From: Synanceia verrucosa
Taxonomy: Eukaryota; Chordata; Actinopteri; Perciformes; Synanceiidae
Direction: 5' to 3'
Assembly (NCBI GenBank): GCA_029721515.1
Contig: CM056566.1
Span: 24,219,269-24,283,268 of the forward strand
DNA length: 64,000 nucleotides
A program made the translations under genes and the position numbers. Positions 23,734 through 35,700 of the stretch are shown here, one piece after another. The notes below the pieces were generated by a model that saw only the letters and a list, made by a program, of their open reading frames with translations, did not search any database and had not been told where the DNA came from. Each line of letters starts with the position of its first letter. The stretch's first letter is position 1.

Positions 23734-26700
23734 ATGGCTGCTTCGGACTCCATGAAACCCCTCAGTCCAGAGGAAACCCGCAGGATCCTGGACCACCTGC
23801 AGCAGCCCGCTGTCTTCAACAACATGGCGTCCGACTGGCCGGTCCTCCGTTGGACCGCTCAGCACCTGTCTGGTTGCCTCGGCGACAGACCGGTCCGGTT
23901 CAGACTGGGGAGAAAAGAGGAGACAAACAGTAAGAACAGACTGATCCACTCTGAGTCATCTGGGTTAAACATGCAGAATAAAAAAAATCAATAAAGACTA
24001 CCCACTATGCACTGCTAGTATCCACCATACTGGATTATGATAGATTATAGACTATAAGAATAGTACAGTATATCCATAGTATATCTATCTGACAAATGCA
24101 GTGAAGTATAAGAATATCATACTGTATTTAATAATAATAAGAAAGAAAACTATTAAATCAGAGCAGTATTAGAATAAAAACGAAATATTTAGTTGAGTTT
24201 AGACTCAGAATTGATTTTTTGTTGTTTCCTAGTCATCTCATTTTCTCAGAATCCAAAAATGATTAGTTTTATTATTAAAAAATAGAGAAAAGCAGGAAAT
24301 ATATTTAACATTTGGCAGGCTAAAATCTATTTCTCCTTGAAATACTATTTTTTCCTGATTATTTTTTCAGACGGTGGGTTGGTTAAGAGATGCTTCCTCG
24401 CCACACAGGAGTTTACTTTCTTATTTTTACTCAATTCCTGTATTTGTGCAGGATCCTGATCATGTTATTTGAGCCTATAAACACTCAGCTATTGCTGTTT
24501 GACATTTGACATTGAGCCAAAACTACACCAAAGAGATTTAAAAAAAAGGATTCACATTCTGGGGAAAACAGTAAAATTACCGCAAATCTCCTCTATCTCT
24601 GAAATCTTTCACCCAAATCAAACATATTTGGACTTTTCTGCGACCCTCTGGACTATCCTAGACCTAAAGTAGTTATGGAAACTGTACATGCACTTTGAAA
24701 AGAAAACTTTTTGATCCATTAATGCGTGAAAAGTTTCTCCAAACAAGCATGATTGACGAGTCTTCGTCCAGACTGTCCTCTCCTCGTAGACATTAATACA
24801 GAACGATCCTGCCAGAAAAAGCACTCCGCTGCTGGCAAAGCAAGCTGCTTTCATTTCCACTGAAAACCCCCGGCATAATTGATCATTTATCAGAGCCCCT
24901 GATCAGACTAATGCACAGAATCAGTGAGCACATTATCATAATATTATTAATAATAATATTCTGCAGTCTTGTGTCGTTCATGTGGTCCTGATTTTATTGA
25001 TCTGATTTAAAGCATCACATGTTTGTCTTTGAGCTCTGGGTGTTTTTTGGCATCCATGTTGCTCCTGTGATGAATAATGTGGAGCGTTGCCTCTGATATA
25101 AGCAGCTAATTAGATTTCTAAATCGTGTTTTTGAGCTGACAGAGGGCTTTGTTCACTAAAACACAACAACGGTGATGTATTTTCCTCAGGAAAGTGAGAA
25201 AATGTAATGATGCATGAATATTATGAAGTGTATTTTCTTTGTTTAACAGAAGCTGATCACTGTGTTTTGTTTCTGGCTCTCATAGAGCCTCTGTTTGAGA
25301 CCCAGTGCTCCTATGTGGAGGCCAGACTGGACCAGTTCCTCAGCTGGACCCAGGACCAGACCGGACCAGATGTGGGGCCTTTCTGTGAATACCCCAAGTC
25401 AGAGTACTGGGCCTACGCCGACTACAAATACATCGCCGTGCTGTTTCAGGATCAGCCATCCATGTTTGAGGTAAAACATTCACAAGCTCTCCTCTCACCA
25501 GACTCCATTCACTAAAGCAGTAATTTAAGCTCTGCTCTCATCAGACTCCATTCACTAAAGCAGTAATTTAAGCTCTCCTCTCACCAGACTCCATTCACTA
25601 AAGCGGTAATTTAAGCTCTCTTCTCACCAGACTCCATTCACTAAAGCAGTAATTTAAGCTCTCCTCTCACCAGACTCCATTCACTAAAGCGGTAATTTAA
25701 GCTCTCCTCTCACCAGACTCCATTCACTAAAGCTGTAATTTAAGCTCTCCTCTCACCAGACTCCATTCACTAAAGCTGTAATTTAAGCTCTCCTCTCACC
25801 AGACTCCATTCACTAAAGTGGTAATTTAAGCTCTCCTCTCACCAGACTCCATTCACTAAAGCAGTAATTTAAGCTCTCCTCTCACCTGTCATGATTTCTA
25901 TGAAAATCATTCTGACAATTATTATTATTGTAATTATTATAGTTCATTATTATTATTACTATTACATACTATCACAGAGGTGAAGCTGGTCATGTAAAAC
26001 TTCTTGGATTTATCCAACAGAGGGACATCATACAAGGCATCAAACATTAGAAATACCTCATTTTCTTTTGGGTGCTAATAAAGACATTTCTTAACATTTA
26101 ATTTAAAACCATTATTCCCACCTTTTTCCTTTCTAATCTTGTTGCAAGAGCTTCAGCTTATCAGTAAATTAAACATTAAATGAAAACTGAAAGAGACAAA
26201 ATATTCTTTTTCATTTTTTTTTTTAAATTATGCTCAGTTATATTCTTACTCTTTTTCCTTGTTGTGACATTTTCAATTAAAATGTGGAGCTTTTGCCCGT
26301 AACAGCTTTGTATTAGCTGCTATTCTTGTCCTCCGGTTGCTAAAGACATTAAAGCAACATCCTTTCTCAAACCACCGTCACTCATTCATTTCATTTTTAT
26401 CTCACGTATACATTTTTATTGGCCATCCACCTGCAATTATTACCGGCTGACAATCATGCCTTTGGCCCGGCAGACATGAGGTTTCTACAGGATAAATGCT
26501 GTCGGATGGACCAGTCTGTCATTTACAGCTGTCTGCATATAATGACTTCATTATTCACGACGCTGCTGTGCTCTGACAGGACACGACTGACAAATATTGT
26601 GTGTAATATCACCTTTAATAGGACCTGCCAGAGCAGCTGATCAGAGCTTATCGCAGACAAAACAAAGTCATCAGATTTCTATTTTCACATTATGTCATGA

Positions 26701-29700
26701 TGGTTATTTGATTTTGTTGCAGGATGTAAAATGGTCCCAGTTTGGTTTTGAGGGCCGCAATGGGAGAGAGAGCACTCTATGGGTCGGTACAGAGGGCGCC
26801 AACACACCATGTCACCTAGACGCCTACGGCTGCAACCTGGTGCTGCAGGTACAAGGACGGTAAGTAGGGTCCGTTAGCAGTGACCAGACTCTAAAAGCGG
26901 TAATTTAAGCTCTCTCCTCACCAGACTCCATTCGCTAAAGCGGTAATTTAAGCTCTCCTCTAACCAGACTCCATTCACTAAAACGGTAATTTAAGCTCTC
27001 CTCTCACCAGACTCCATTCACTAAAACGGTAATTTAAGCTCTCTCCTCACCAGACTCCATTCGCTAAAGCAGTAATTTAAGCTCTCCTCTCACCAGACTC
27101 CATTCACTAAAACGGTAATTTAAGCTCTCCTCTCACCAGACTCCATTCACTAAAACGGTAATTTAAGCTCTCTCCTCACCAGACTCCTTTCGCTAAAGCA
27201 GTAATTTAAGCTCTCCTCTCACCAGACTCCATTCACTAAAGCAGTAATTTAAGCTCTCCTCTCACCAGACTCCATTCTCTAAATAGGTAATTTATGCTAT
27301 CTCCTCACCAGACTCCATTCGCTAAAGCAGTAATTTAAGCTCTCCTCTAACCAGACTCCATTCACTAAAACGGTAATTTAAGCTCTCCTCTCACCAGACT
27401 CCATTCACTAAAACGGTAATTTAAGCTCTCTCCTCACCAGACTCCATTCGCTAAAGCGGTAATTTAAGCTCTCCTCTAACCAGACTCCATTCACTAAAAC
27501 GGTAATTTAAGCTCTCCTCTCACCAGACTCCATTCACTAAAACGGTAATTTAAGCTCTCCTCTCACCAGACTCCATTCACTAAAACGGTAATTTAAGCTC
27601 TCCTCTCAGGGAGTCTGTTGCTGCATCAATCGGTTAGTTTTCAGTGACTCATATGTTTTGCTTTATGAAAGCAGAAGTGATTAGCAACAGATTTAAACAT
27701 AAAAAGAGAAACTGATGACAAGCTGTTGAATAAAAGGTGACATATATACAACCACAGCTGACTTTCACCACAGTGTTTCTGCTGGGTTCGTCTCTCTGGA
27801 GTTACTATCTGACAGAAGGGAAATGAGACAGAGGTGGTTATAGAGGACACAAAAGGGAAAAGGTCTTTTTATATCTTATCTCCTCTACTGTTCCTCCAGA
27901 GCAACAGGGTATCTCAGTCCTGGTAATTGTCTCTTTTATTTGGTATTGATCTCAGAGGGAAAGAAAGCTGTTCTTTGACTCTGCTGATCACTGAAAACAC
28001 AACAGAGCTGATTGATGATGAACTTTGAGCTTTGTAAAATATTCATGAGAGAAAAACTGGATAGTTTTACACTGTTTCCCATGAGTTATTATTATTATTA
28101 TTATTATTATTGAATGGTATATTAGCACTACATAGTGAAACAGGAAGATTCTTTCAGTGGTGGGCCTGGATCTGTGTCTGAGGGTGGTGTATTTCTCGAT
28201 CTTTACCTTGTGGAGATGTTTGCTGTGGACAGGAAGCGCTGGCTGCTCTTCCCTCCAGAGGACACCGCTGACCTCTACCCCACCAGGATCCCCTACGAGG
28301 AGTCCAGCGTCTTCAGCCGGGTGCACGTCCTCCACCCAGACCTGAGGACCTTTCCTGGTTTCAACAAAACCAGACCTCATGTCGTCACTCTGCAGCCGGG
28401 ACAGGTGAGATATTTAACAGTATTTAACCATATAGTAGAAATATAAATATGGTGCATCTGTGCTGACTGAAAGGAAACTAGATAGACTCTTTTCTGAACA
28501 TTGTTGATTCATTAACAATGAAATTCTCACTTAGCTGATCATAATCTGCTCTTAAAAGAAGTAATTTGCCATTCAGTAGCGTTTTTGTTCTTTTATTGAA
28601 ATATGTAAGAAGACTGGAGCTGATTCTTTTGATCGTCTGTGACAATCCTGAACAATACAAACTGAAATAATCCGTTATGAAAACAGCTTTATTTTCAGTT
28701 GGAGGAAACTCTGTTAAACACTGTAATCTGTTGGCACTGTTAGCTTTAAGCACTGATAGCTGTTAGTAACGTTAGCTGCTAGCACTCATAACTGTTAGCT
28801 GTTAGCACTGTTAAACACTGTTAGCCGTTAGCACTGTTAAACTGTTAACTGTAACTCTGTTAAACACTGTTAGCCGTTAGCACTGTTAAACAGTTAGGTG
28901 TAACTCTGTTAAACACTGTTAGCGTTAAACACTTTAAGCAGTGATCGCTGATGGTAACGTTAGCTGCTAGCACTCATAGCTGTTAGCACTGTTAAACAGT
29001 TAGCTGTTAACTCTGTTAAACACTGTTAGCCGTTAAACACTGTTAGCTTTAAGCACTGATAGCTGTTGGTAACGTTAGCTGCTAGCACTCATAGATGTTA
29101 GCACTGTTAAACAGCTGTTAACGCTGTTAAACACCATTAGCCGTTAGCAATGTTAAACGCTGTTAGCCGTTAAACACTGTTAGCTTTAAGCACTGATAGC
29201 TGTTGGTAACGTTAGCTGCTAGCACTCATAGATGTTAGCACTGTTAAACAGTTAGCTGTTAACTCTGTTAAACACTGTTAGCCGTTAGCACTGTTAAACG
29301 CTGTTCGCCGTTAAACACTGTTAGCTTTAAGCACTAATAGCTGTTGGTAACGTTAGCTGCTAGCACTCATAGATGTTAGCACTGTTAAACAGTTAGCTGT
29401 TAACTCTGTTAGGCACTGTTAGCCGTTAGCACTGTTAAACGCTGTTAGCCGTTAAACACTGTTAGCTTTAAGCACTGATAGCTGTTGGTAACATTAGCTG
29501 CTAGCACTGCTGTGTAATCAACCAGTCACACATCATATTAATTCAGAGAACCATCCTTTGGCTTCGAGCAAAATCAAGAATTAAAGTTTTTCTAGATCTG
29601 GGCACAAAAAAAATAATTAACTATAATTATAATTGCACAGGATTCTACTTTGTTCTGTCAACATGCCATCAATTTTCTATCAAACATCAAACTAAAACAA

Positions 29701-31562
29701 ACCTGTCAGAATAAGTTGATTTGCTGTAGTTTGATGTTAAAGCAGCGTCTCCACTGTTAAATGATGAGCTGCTGCTGACGGCAGCAATAACCATAAAACA
29801 CAGAGTCAGTGGAAAGAGGAGACTCAGCAGGAGATTTATGGGAGGTGGTGGTGGTGGTCTCCATCCATTAAAAATAAAGAGGCCGAAGCAGGACGACTGT
29901 CTGACCTGAGCTCCTCCAGTTAGAGCTTTTATATGGCAGTAAGTTCAGTAGATCAACTGATGGAGAAGTGAAGGTTATGATGGGTGGAGGATGGATGGAT
30001 GAACCAGCTAATCAATGACAGGGTGACTGACTGAATGAATGAATGTCTGTGGGAAGGAAGGAGTCTGCTGCCATCTAGTGGAGGATCAGTGCAGTGAAGT
30101 CAGAGACTGAAAGACCGGAGGAGACAAATTAAAACTCCTCCTGACCTCCTCCTCCTCCTCTCTTTATGAATTAAACCTCCTCATCCTCCTCTCTTTATGA
30201 ATTAAATATCCTTTTCCTCCTTCCTCTCAGGTACTTTTTGTTCCCAGACACTGGTGGCATTTTGTGGAGTCTCTTGATCCCATCACAGTGAGCGTCAACT
30301 CCTGGATCGAACTGGTGAGCAACACAGCTGTCTGTCTTATCTCTATGTTTATTTATTAATTTTGCCAGGATATTTTTTTAATAAAGCACCTTTCCCATTT
30401 TTTACACCTGTTTTCTAGTAATAAACCCTGGAGAGGAAATACTTCAGCTCAGACTTAAAAACATATCATCAGATTTATTTTTTACCATGATTTAAAAACA
30501 AAATAAAATAAGCACAGACTCACCTCACCTTCCTGTTCAGGAGGAAGACGACGTGGCCAGAGTGGGTGAAGCCGTGACGAAGACGATCGTCTGCGCCTTT
30601 AAAAGAGACGACGACACCGACAACTGGCTCAACCCCACTGAGGTGGCTGATCAATATCAATAATAATTATTAATAATATTATTAACTGTTCCACTGTCCA
30701 GATCCACTGAAAGTCAGTGGAAGAGGAGTCCTGAAATATTCACACATGAACCAAGAAAATCATCTGCAAAAATAATTTTCCACTGTTGCCATAAAATCTA
30801 TTTATTAGTGGGAACAGTTGAGTTTTTCATGTCTATTTATCTGAGCTTAAATTAGTCATTTTTTAACAGCAGGTTTTGCACATTTCTAGAGACATGTTTC
30901 TGACTTTTGCACAAAAAGGTTTTTGAAAACGTTATCATGTTGTTGTTGTTGTTGTGGTCAGCAGCTCTGAATATCACATTTTAGGTTGTCCATACCGTAA
31001 TATTTAATTCTGCTTGTATCATTCTTCTCAAAAACTGCATCATGTCAAAAGATGATGCTCAGTTTTTATACTTATCAGAGATATTAGAAACACAAACCAA
31101 ACCAGAGCGTGGGTCTCAGGAGGATCATTATGGGATGTTGTGTCTCTGCAGGAAGGTGTTGCCTCCCAACATGAGAACATGCAGTATGTGAACCTGGCAG
31201 TGAGAGCTTGTGTCCGAAGAAAAAGCCAACGGACCCTGGAGGACTACAAAGATGGCCTCCGTCCACCCAAGCGGGACTTTAGAGGACACGTCAGGACCAG
31301 CAGGGACTCTGAGACCTTCAGGCTCCCATTTGGACCGCATCTCAGCCCTGTAGGGCGCCAACAGGAAAGCAGGAAACACCTGGACGGTTCAGGTCCATCA
31401 TGTGACTCTTTGGGGGATCAAGAGGAAGCAGAGCACTCAACAATAAGCACTAACGAGCTGCTGGACTGCCTGCTGCATCCTGACGTCATCAGCAGGGTCG
31501 CTGAGCTGCTGCTGCAGAGACAAACAGGAAGTGACCGCAGCTTTAACGTTCACAGCTCCTGA
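23734..31562 (+). CDS. hspbap1: HSPBAP1, JmjC-domain HSPB1-associated protein
   Basis: Cupin/JmjC protein that in mammals binds the small heat-shock protein HSPB1; its enzymatic substrate is not settled. Coding exons: 23734-23929, 25286-25470, 26723-26859, 28233-28404, 30231-30314, 30541-30642, 31152-31562. Phases agree throughout and give 428 residues. The ATG is in an ACCATGG context. The N-terminal part has LQQPAVFNNMASDWPV. The Fe(II) facial triad is visible as H158-L-D160 in TPCHLDAYGCNLV and H240 in VPRHWWHFVES, so the metal site looks intact. Other family signatures are FGFEGRNGRESTLWVG, RIPYEESSVFSRV and SINSWIELEED. The last exon is poorly conserved until STNELLDCLLHPDVISRVAE, the usual C-terminal motif. 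Introns 2 and 3 each carry an array of the 43-bp minisatellite, and intron 4 a TTAGC-rich array. AATAAA is at 31789. Identity is secure by sequence and by the head-to-head slc49a4. Confidence 0.97.
23930..25285. other. hspbap1 intron 1 (after first coding exon)
   Basis: No gene. The left part is AT-rich. The stretch at about 24840-25200 is non-repetitive, with CATAATTGATCATTTATCAG and AGCTAATTAGATTTC-like words, and might be conserved regulatory sequence. This needs a cross-species alignment. Confidence 0.45.
25485..25890. repeat. 43-bp minisatellite, array 2
   Basis: About nine copies in the same orientation as array 1. It begins only 15 bp after the donor site of the hspbap1 exon ending at 25470, so hspbap1 intron 2 opens directly into the array. 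The reading frame of the exon runs on into the first copies before a stop. Confidence 0.97.
25891..26722. other. hspbap1 intron 2, right part
   Basis: AT-rich to about 26380. Then 26400-26700 is a non-repetitive block of balanced composition (CACCTGCAATTATTACCGGC, GACAATCATGCCTTTGGCCC). It ends in the acceptor TTTTGTTGCAG of the next exon. It is a candidate conserved non-coding element. The short ORF 26419-26640 in it has no family feature. Confidence 0.45.
26885..27609. repeat. 43-bp minisatellite, array 3
   Basis: About 17 copies in hspbap1 intron 3, starting about 25 bp after the donor at 26860. CTCTCCTCACC and CTCTCCTCTCACC variants and CGCTAAAG and CACTAAAA variants alternate in blocks, suggesting a higher-order amplification of groups of two to three units. 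The right flank (CTGCATCAATCGGTTAG) matches the right flank of array 1. Confidence 0.97.
28087..28111. repeat. (ATT)n microsatellite
   Basis: About eight ATT triplets in hspbap1 intron 3, 120 bp upstream of the next exon. Confidence 0.9.
28735..29512. repeat. TTAGC-rich array with about 140-bp higher-order period
   Basis: Built from short words GTTAGC, GTTAAACACTG, GCTAGCACTCATAG and CTTTAAGCACTGATAGCTG. The landmark GTTAGCTGCTAGCACTCATA returns at 28771, 28959, 29074 and 29211, and with one change at about 29352 and 29492. The last three spacings are near 140 bp. It lies in hspbap1 intron 4. The later repeats are the more regular ones, so they are probably the youngest. Confidence 0.9.
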
Positions 31563-31788
31563 TGAGCACCGACCTGAGATATTAATCCCGGACATAAGAT
31601 GTCTAATGTGACACTAACACTTCCTGCTGTGGTCGTTCTGCTCACGATAATCAGGTTTGGTCGTCCCAGAGCAAGAAAGATGGCCGCTTCGATGAGTTTA
31701 GCATGCTAATAATCATCAACATGATGCCGCTGAGATGTGAACGACCACAGAGGGCTGCTGGTAATGTTCACTGACTGGACACAAGGAT

Positions 31789-31794
31789 AATAAA
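31789..31794 (+). terminator. hspbap1 polyadenylation signal
   Basis: AATAAA 227 bp after the hspbap1 stop codon. It is the first such hexamer on this strand after the stop. Confidence 0.7.
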
Positions 31795-31799
31795 GTATA

Positions 31800-32709
31800 A
31801 TGAAATGAATTAAATATGATGTCCTGCACTTTTCTTATTTCTTACCTCACATGTGAAATAGGCAGATTTTTTATTATTACTTTTAGTTCTTAAAAAGGAC
31901 AAAACAACGATGCTGATGCACAATTTAATGTGTAAAATTTCCAAACAGCACAAAACAATTTTTCCGCATCACTGTATTTACATAACTTTATAGGGAGCAG
32001 CATGAAAATCCATCAAGTATTTCTGTTTTTTAAAAAGGGCCGTACTGTTGGTGTGGCATGTTCGACCATCATACTCCTTTAGATTTTTATCATTATAGAA
32101 ATTGAACCTGAGCTCCTGTGGTGAGTCTAATAATGATGAATAAAAACTATTTTCTTCTCTTCTAACGACAGTTTGATCCCATTAAAGCATCAAATCACTT
32201 CAAGATGTCCTCCACACTGAGCAGAAAGAATAACATTTTATGTTTGAAGTAAACATGATCAGCACTATAAAATAAACAATATGAATATCTAATAACTTTA
32301 TGGAGCAACTTTTTTCAAAGGGTTAGGGTTAAAGTGAATCAATACATATCTGATCTACAGGTTCTTTCTAACATGCTAAACAACCAGCAGCTACGATCCT
32401 TTCAGGATTATTATTATTATTATTATCAAAGACAAAATAGACATTGAACCTTTTCCAGACTGAATCAGTCATGATGGTCTTTAAAAAAATGTGATGACAT
32501 GAACTAAGAAATATAAACAGCACATAAACAGTACCTGGCATTCATTCATTCATCTGTAATTTATGTGACTGGAGTGTTAAGGCTTCACATCAACAAATAC
32601 TGAACTTCTAACCACAGAATGGTCACATCTTAGTACTTCACTAGTACACAAAATGCCACCTTAAAAAGGGACAATGTACCTGAACGCATCAGTTCTTCTG
32701 AGGCTACTC
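31800..32709. other. Convergent 3' region between hspbap1 and slc15a2
   Basis: No coding sequence. The slc15a2 stop is at 32710-32712, and a minus-strand AATAAA (TTTATT at 31870-31875) could end that gene about 840 bp later. If so, the two transcripts finish within about 80 bp of each other on opposite strands. An (ATT)n run lies near 32408. Confidence 0.5.
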
Positions 32710-35700
32710 TTACAGTCTGGTGGTCTTCCCCATTTTCTTCAGGTGCAGGTCCTTGGCCTTCTTCTTGGCCTTGTCCACATCGTCTTCGTCGTCGTCTTCG
32801 GCCTTGACCGAATCCTCCATGTAGATCTTGTCTAGCTGGTCCGAGTCGACATAGGTGTAGAAGTGGGCCATGATGGAGAAGATGATGCATACGGCCAGCA
32901 GCAGGCCGGCGAACAGCAGGAACTCTTTCCACTGGGACAACACATAATAACAACAAAAACTTATTAAAAAAAACACACCAGATCAGGTCCTGATCTCTTC
33001 CTCTCCACCAAACTACCTTCTGTTTTCTCAATAAATCCTGATATTAATGTTAATGTTCCCACCTGCTCCAGTCCGGCTCCCTCCGCTACGATCAGGACGA
33101 TGACATTTCCGAACGCTACAGTGAGCAGCCAGCCGGCCTGCAGGACCGACTTCATGTTGGCTGGAGCCTGAAGGGACGAGCACAGAGACGACTAGCAGTG
33201 CTGGGCGAATGCTAATATTAAAGGTGCACTGGGTACGCTAGCTATTAGCAGGCTACATCCAGGATTCATGTATGTTAGCTATTATCAGGCTACATCCATG
33301 ATCCATGTATGTTATCTATTAGCAGGCTACATCCAGGAGCCATGTATGTTAGCATTAGCAGGCTACATCCAGAATTCACGTATGTTAGCTGTTAGCAGGC
33401 TACATCCAGGATCAATGTACCTTAGCATCAGCAGGCTACATCCAGGATCCATGTACATTAGCATCAGCAGGCTATATCCAGGAACCATGTATGTTAGCAT
33501 CAGCAGGCTACATCTAGGATCCATACACGTTAGCTATTGGCTACATCTAGGATCCATACACGTTAGCTATTGGCTACATCCAAGATCCATGTACCTTAGC
33601 TGTTGGCAAACTACTTTCAGAATTCATGTACATTAGCTATTAGCAGACTACTTTCAGAATTCATGTCTGTTAGCTATTAGCAGGCTACTTTCAGAATTCA
33701 TGTCTGTTAGCTATTAGCAGGCTACTTTCAGAATTCATGTCTGTTAGCTATTAGCAGGCTACTTTCAGAATTTATGTATGTTAGCTATTAGCGGACTACT
33801 TTCAGAATTCATGTACATTTGCTATTAGCAAGCTACATTCAGAATTCATGTCTGTTAGCTATTAGCAGGCTACTTTCAGAATTCATGTCTGTTAGCTATT
33901 AGCAGGCTACTTTCAGAATTTATGTATGTTAGCTATTAGCGGACTACTTTCAGAATTCATGTACATTTGCTATTAGCAAGCTACATTCAGAATTCATGTC
34001 TGTTAGCTATTAGCAGGCTACTTTCAGAATTCATGTACGTTTACTATTAGCAGGCTACTTTCAGAATTTATGTATGTTAGCTATTAGCGGACTACTTTCA
34101 GAATTCATGTACATTTGCTATTAGCAAGCTACATTCAGAATTCATGTCTGTTAGCTATTAGCAGGCTACTTTCAGAATTCATGTACGTTTACTATTAGCA
34201 GGCTACTTTCAGAATTCATGTACGTTTACTATTAGCAGGCTACTTTCAGAATTCATGTATGTTAGCTATTAGCAGGCTACATCCAGGATTCATGAACATT
34301 AACTATTAGCAGGTTAGCTGGTCGTCATGACCAACCTGAGAGTAGGAGAACTCCAGGCCTGTGATGGAGAACATGACCTCTCCGACGGTGATGAGGATGT
34401 ATTGGGGGATCTGCCATGTGATGTGGACGCTGTTGGCCTTTACGTCCTCCATCTTGTTAGCCATGACTATCCCTGAATCCTGACGAAGCACACAGAGATG
34501 GAGGATGAAGAACTGTCAATCTGTACATGTAAACATGGACGGTGTCCAACGTCCTGACCTCCAGGAGAACGATGGTGTATGAAGCTCCGAAGTCCAGCAG
34601 ACCCAGATCCAGGCTAGAGCAGTTCCCTGAGGGTGAGCTGCAGCTGACATCTGGGTATCTAGACAGGAAGTATGTTAGCATCAGCAGGCTACATCCAGGA
34701 AGCACCGAAACGTGACAACATTATGAGCTATTCAATTATACAGACGTACTGCAGCACACATACATTAAACTATCTACTGTTCAGTTTTTACTTAAATTGT
34801 GAAGTGTTTCTACTAGACCATGTTTTCATGCTTTAATGTCAAAAAATACCATCTGTCTGAAACCGTTTTAGTGCATTTCAATGGAGCAGCGTTGCTAGGC
34901 AACAGCTTGGTTCCATGTTTACTTCCTGTCAGCTGCTAACAGGAAGTAAACTGGGAACATTTAGAATGTTTAAAACCGAGAAATCATGAGTTGTGAAGGC
35001 GGCTAGACAGGAAGTGGCTTCAGGTTTTTGGTACTCACTGTCCTCGATCCACCGTCTGGTTAGCAGATATGCTGAAACCAGGCGGAAGCTGGAAATTCAC
35101 GTCTCCGACAGTCAGGCTTATCTCCTCTGGCAGAGTGTTGAGGAACCTGTTGAAGAACGACAACAACTCCTGGTTTCAGCTGTCGCCATCTTGGTTTCAG
35201 GCTGACCTACATTCTTAGAGCAGCAAGGGATGGATAAGAAATAGTAGGGCTGTCGACGTTAACGCGATTAATCCACGTTAACCTTTTAATTTTGACAGCA
35301 TTAAATAGCTTTACAGTGTAAGTGTGAAAAAGTGTTTTACCTCAGGAAAGGATTCCCTTCTTCATTTTTCGTTATGTGGTCGTTCACCTGGATGATTTAA
35401 AAAAAAAGCACAATGCCATCAGTTTGCTTGTGTTGAATTAAAACAGTTTGCCTCCAGATCAGCACGTTCAGTTTCTCACTGAGTGAAGTTAAGTTGTGGT
35501 TATTTTAACTGATTTATGGATTTGGACTCACCTGCATCAATCTGGATTCAAACTACGGCCACATGGTCTGAAAAGGAACTTTAACTTCTACTTGTTAAAA
35601 AAAATTCAATGTGACGGTGGAACCTGTTTGCTTGTAATCTGCTGAGGTAACTTCCTGCTCAGATGTTTCTTTTCTAATCTTGATGTTCTGCTTCAGAGCT

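Noticed and set aside
33268..33636. 122-codon ORF with Ser-Arg-Leu-His-Pro-Gly-Ser-Met repeats
   Set aside because: Translation of the 37-bp minisatellite inside an slc15a2 intron.
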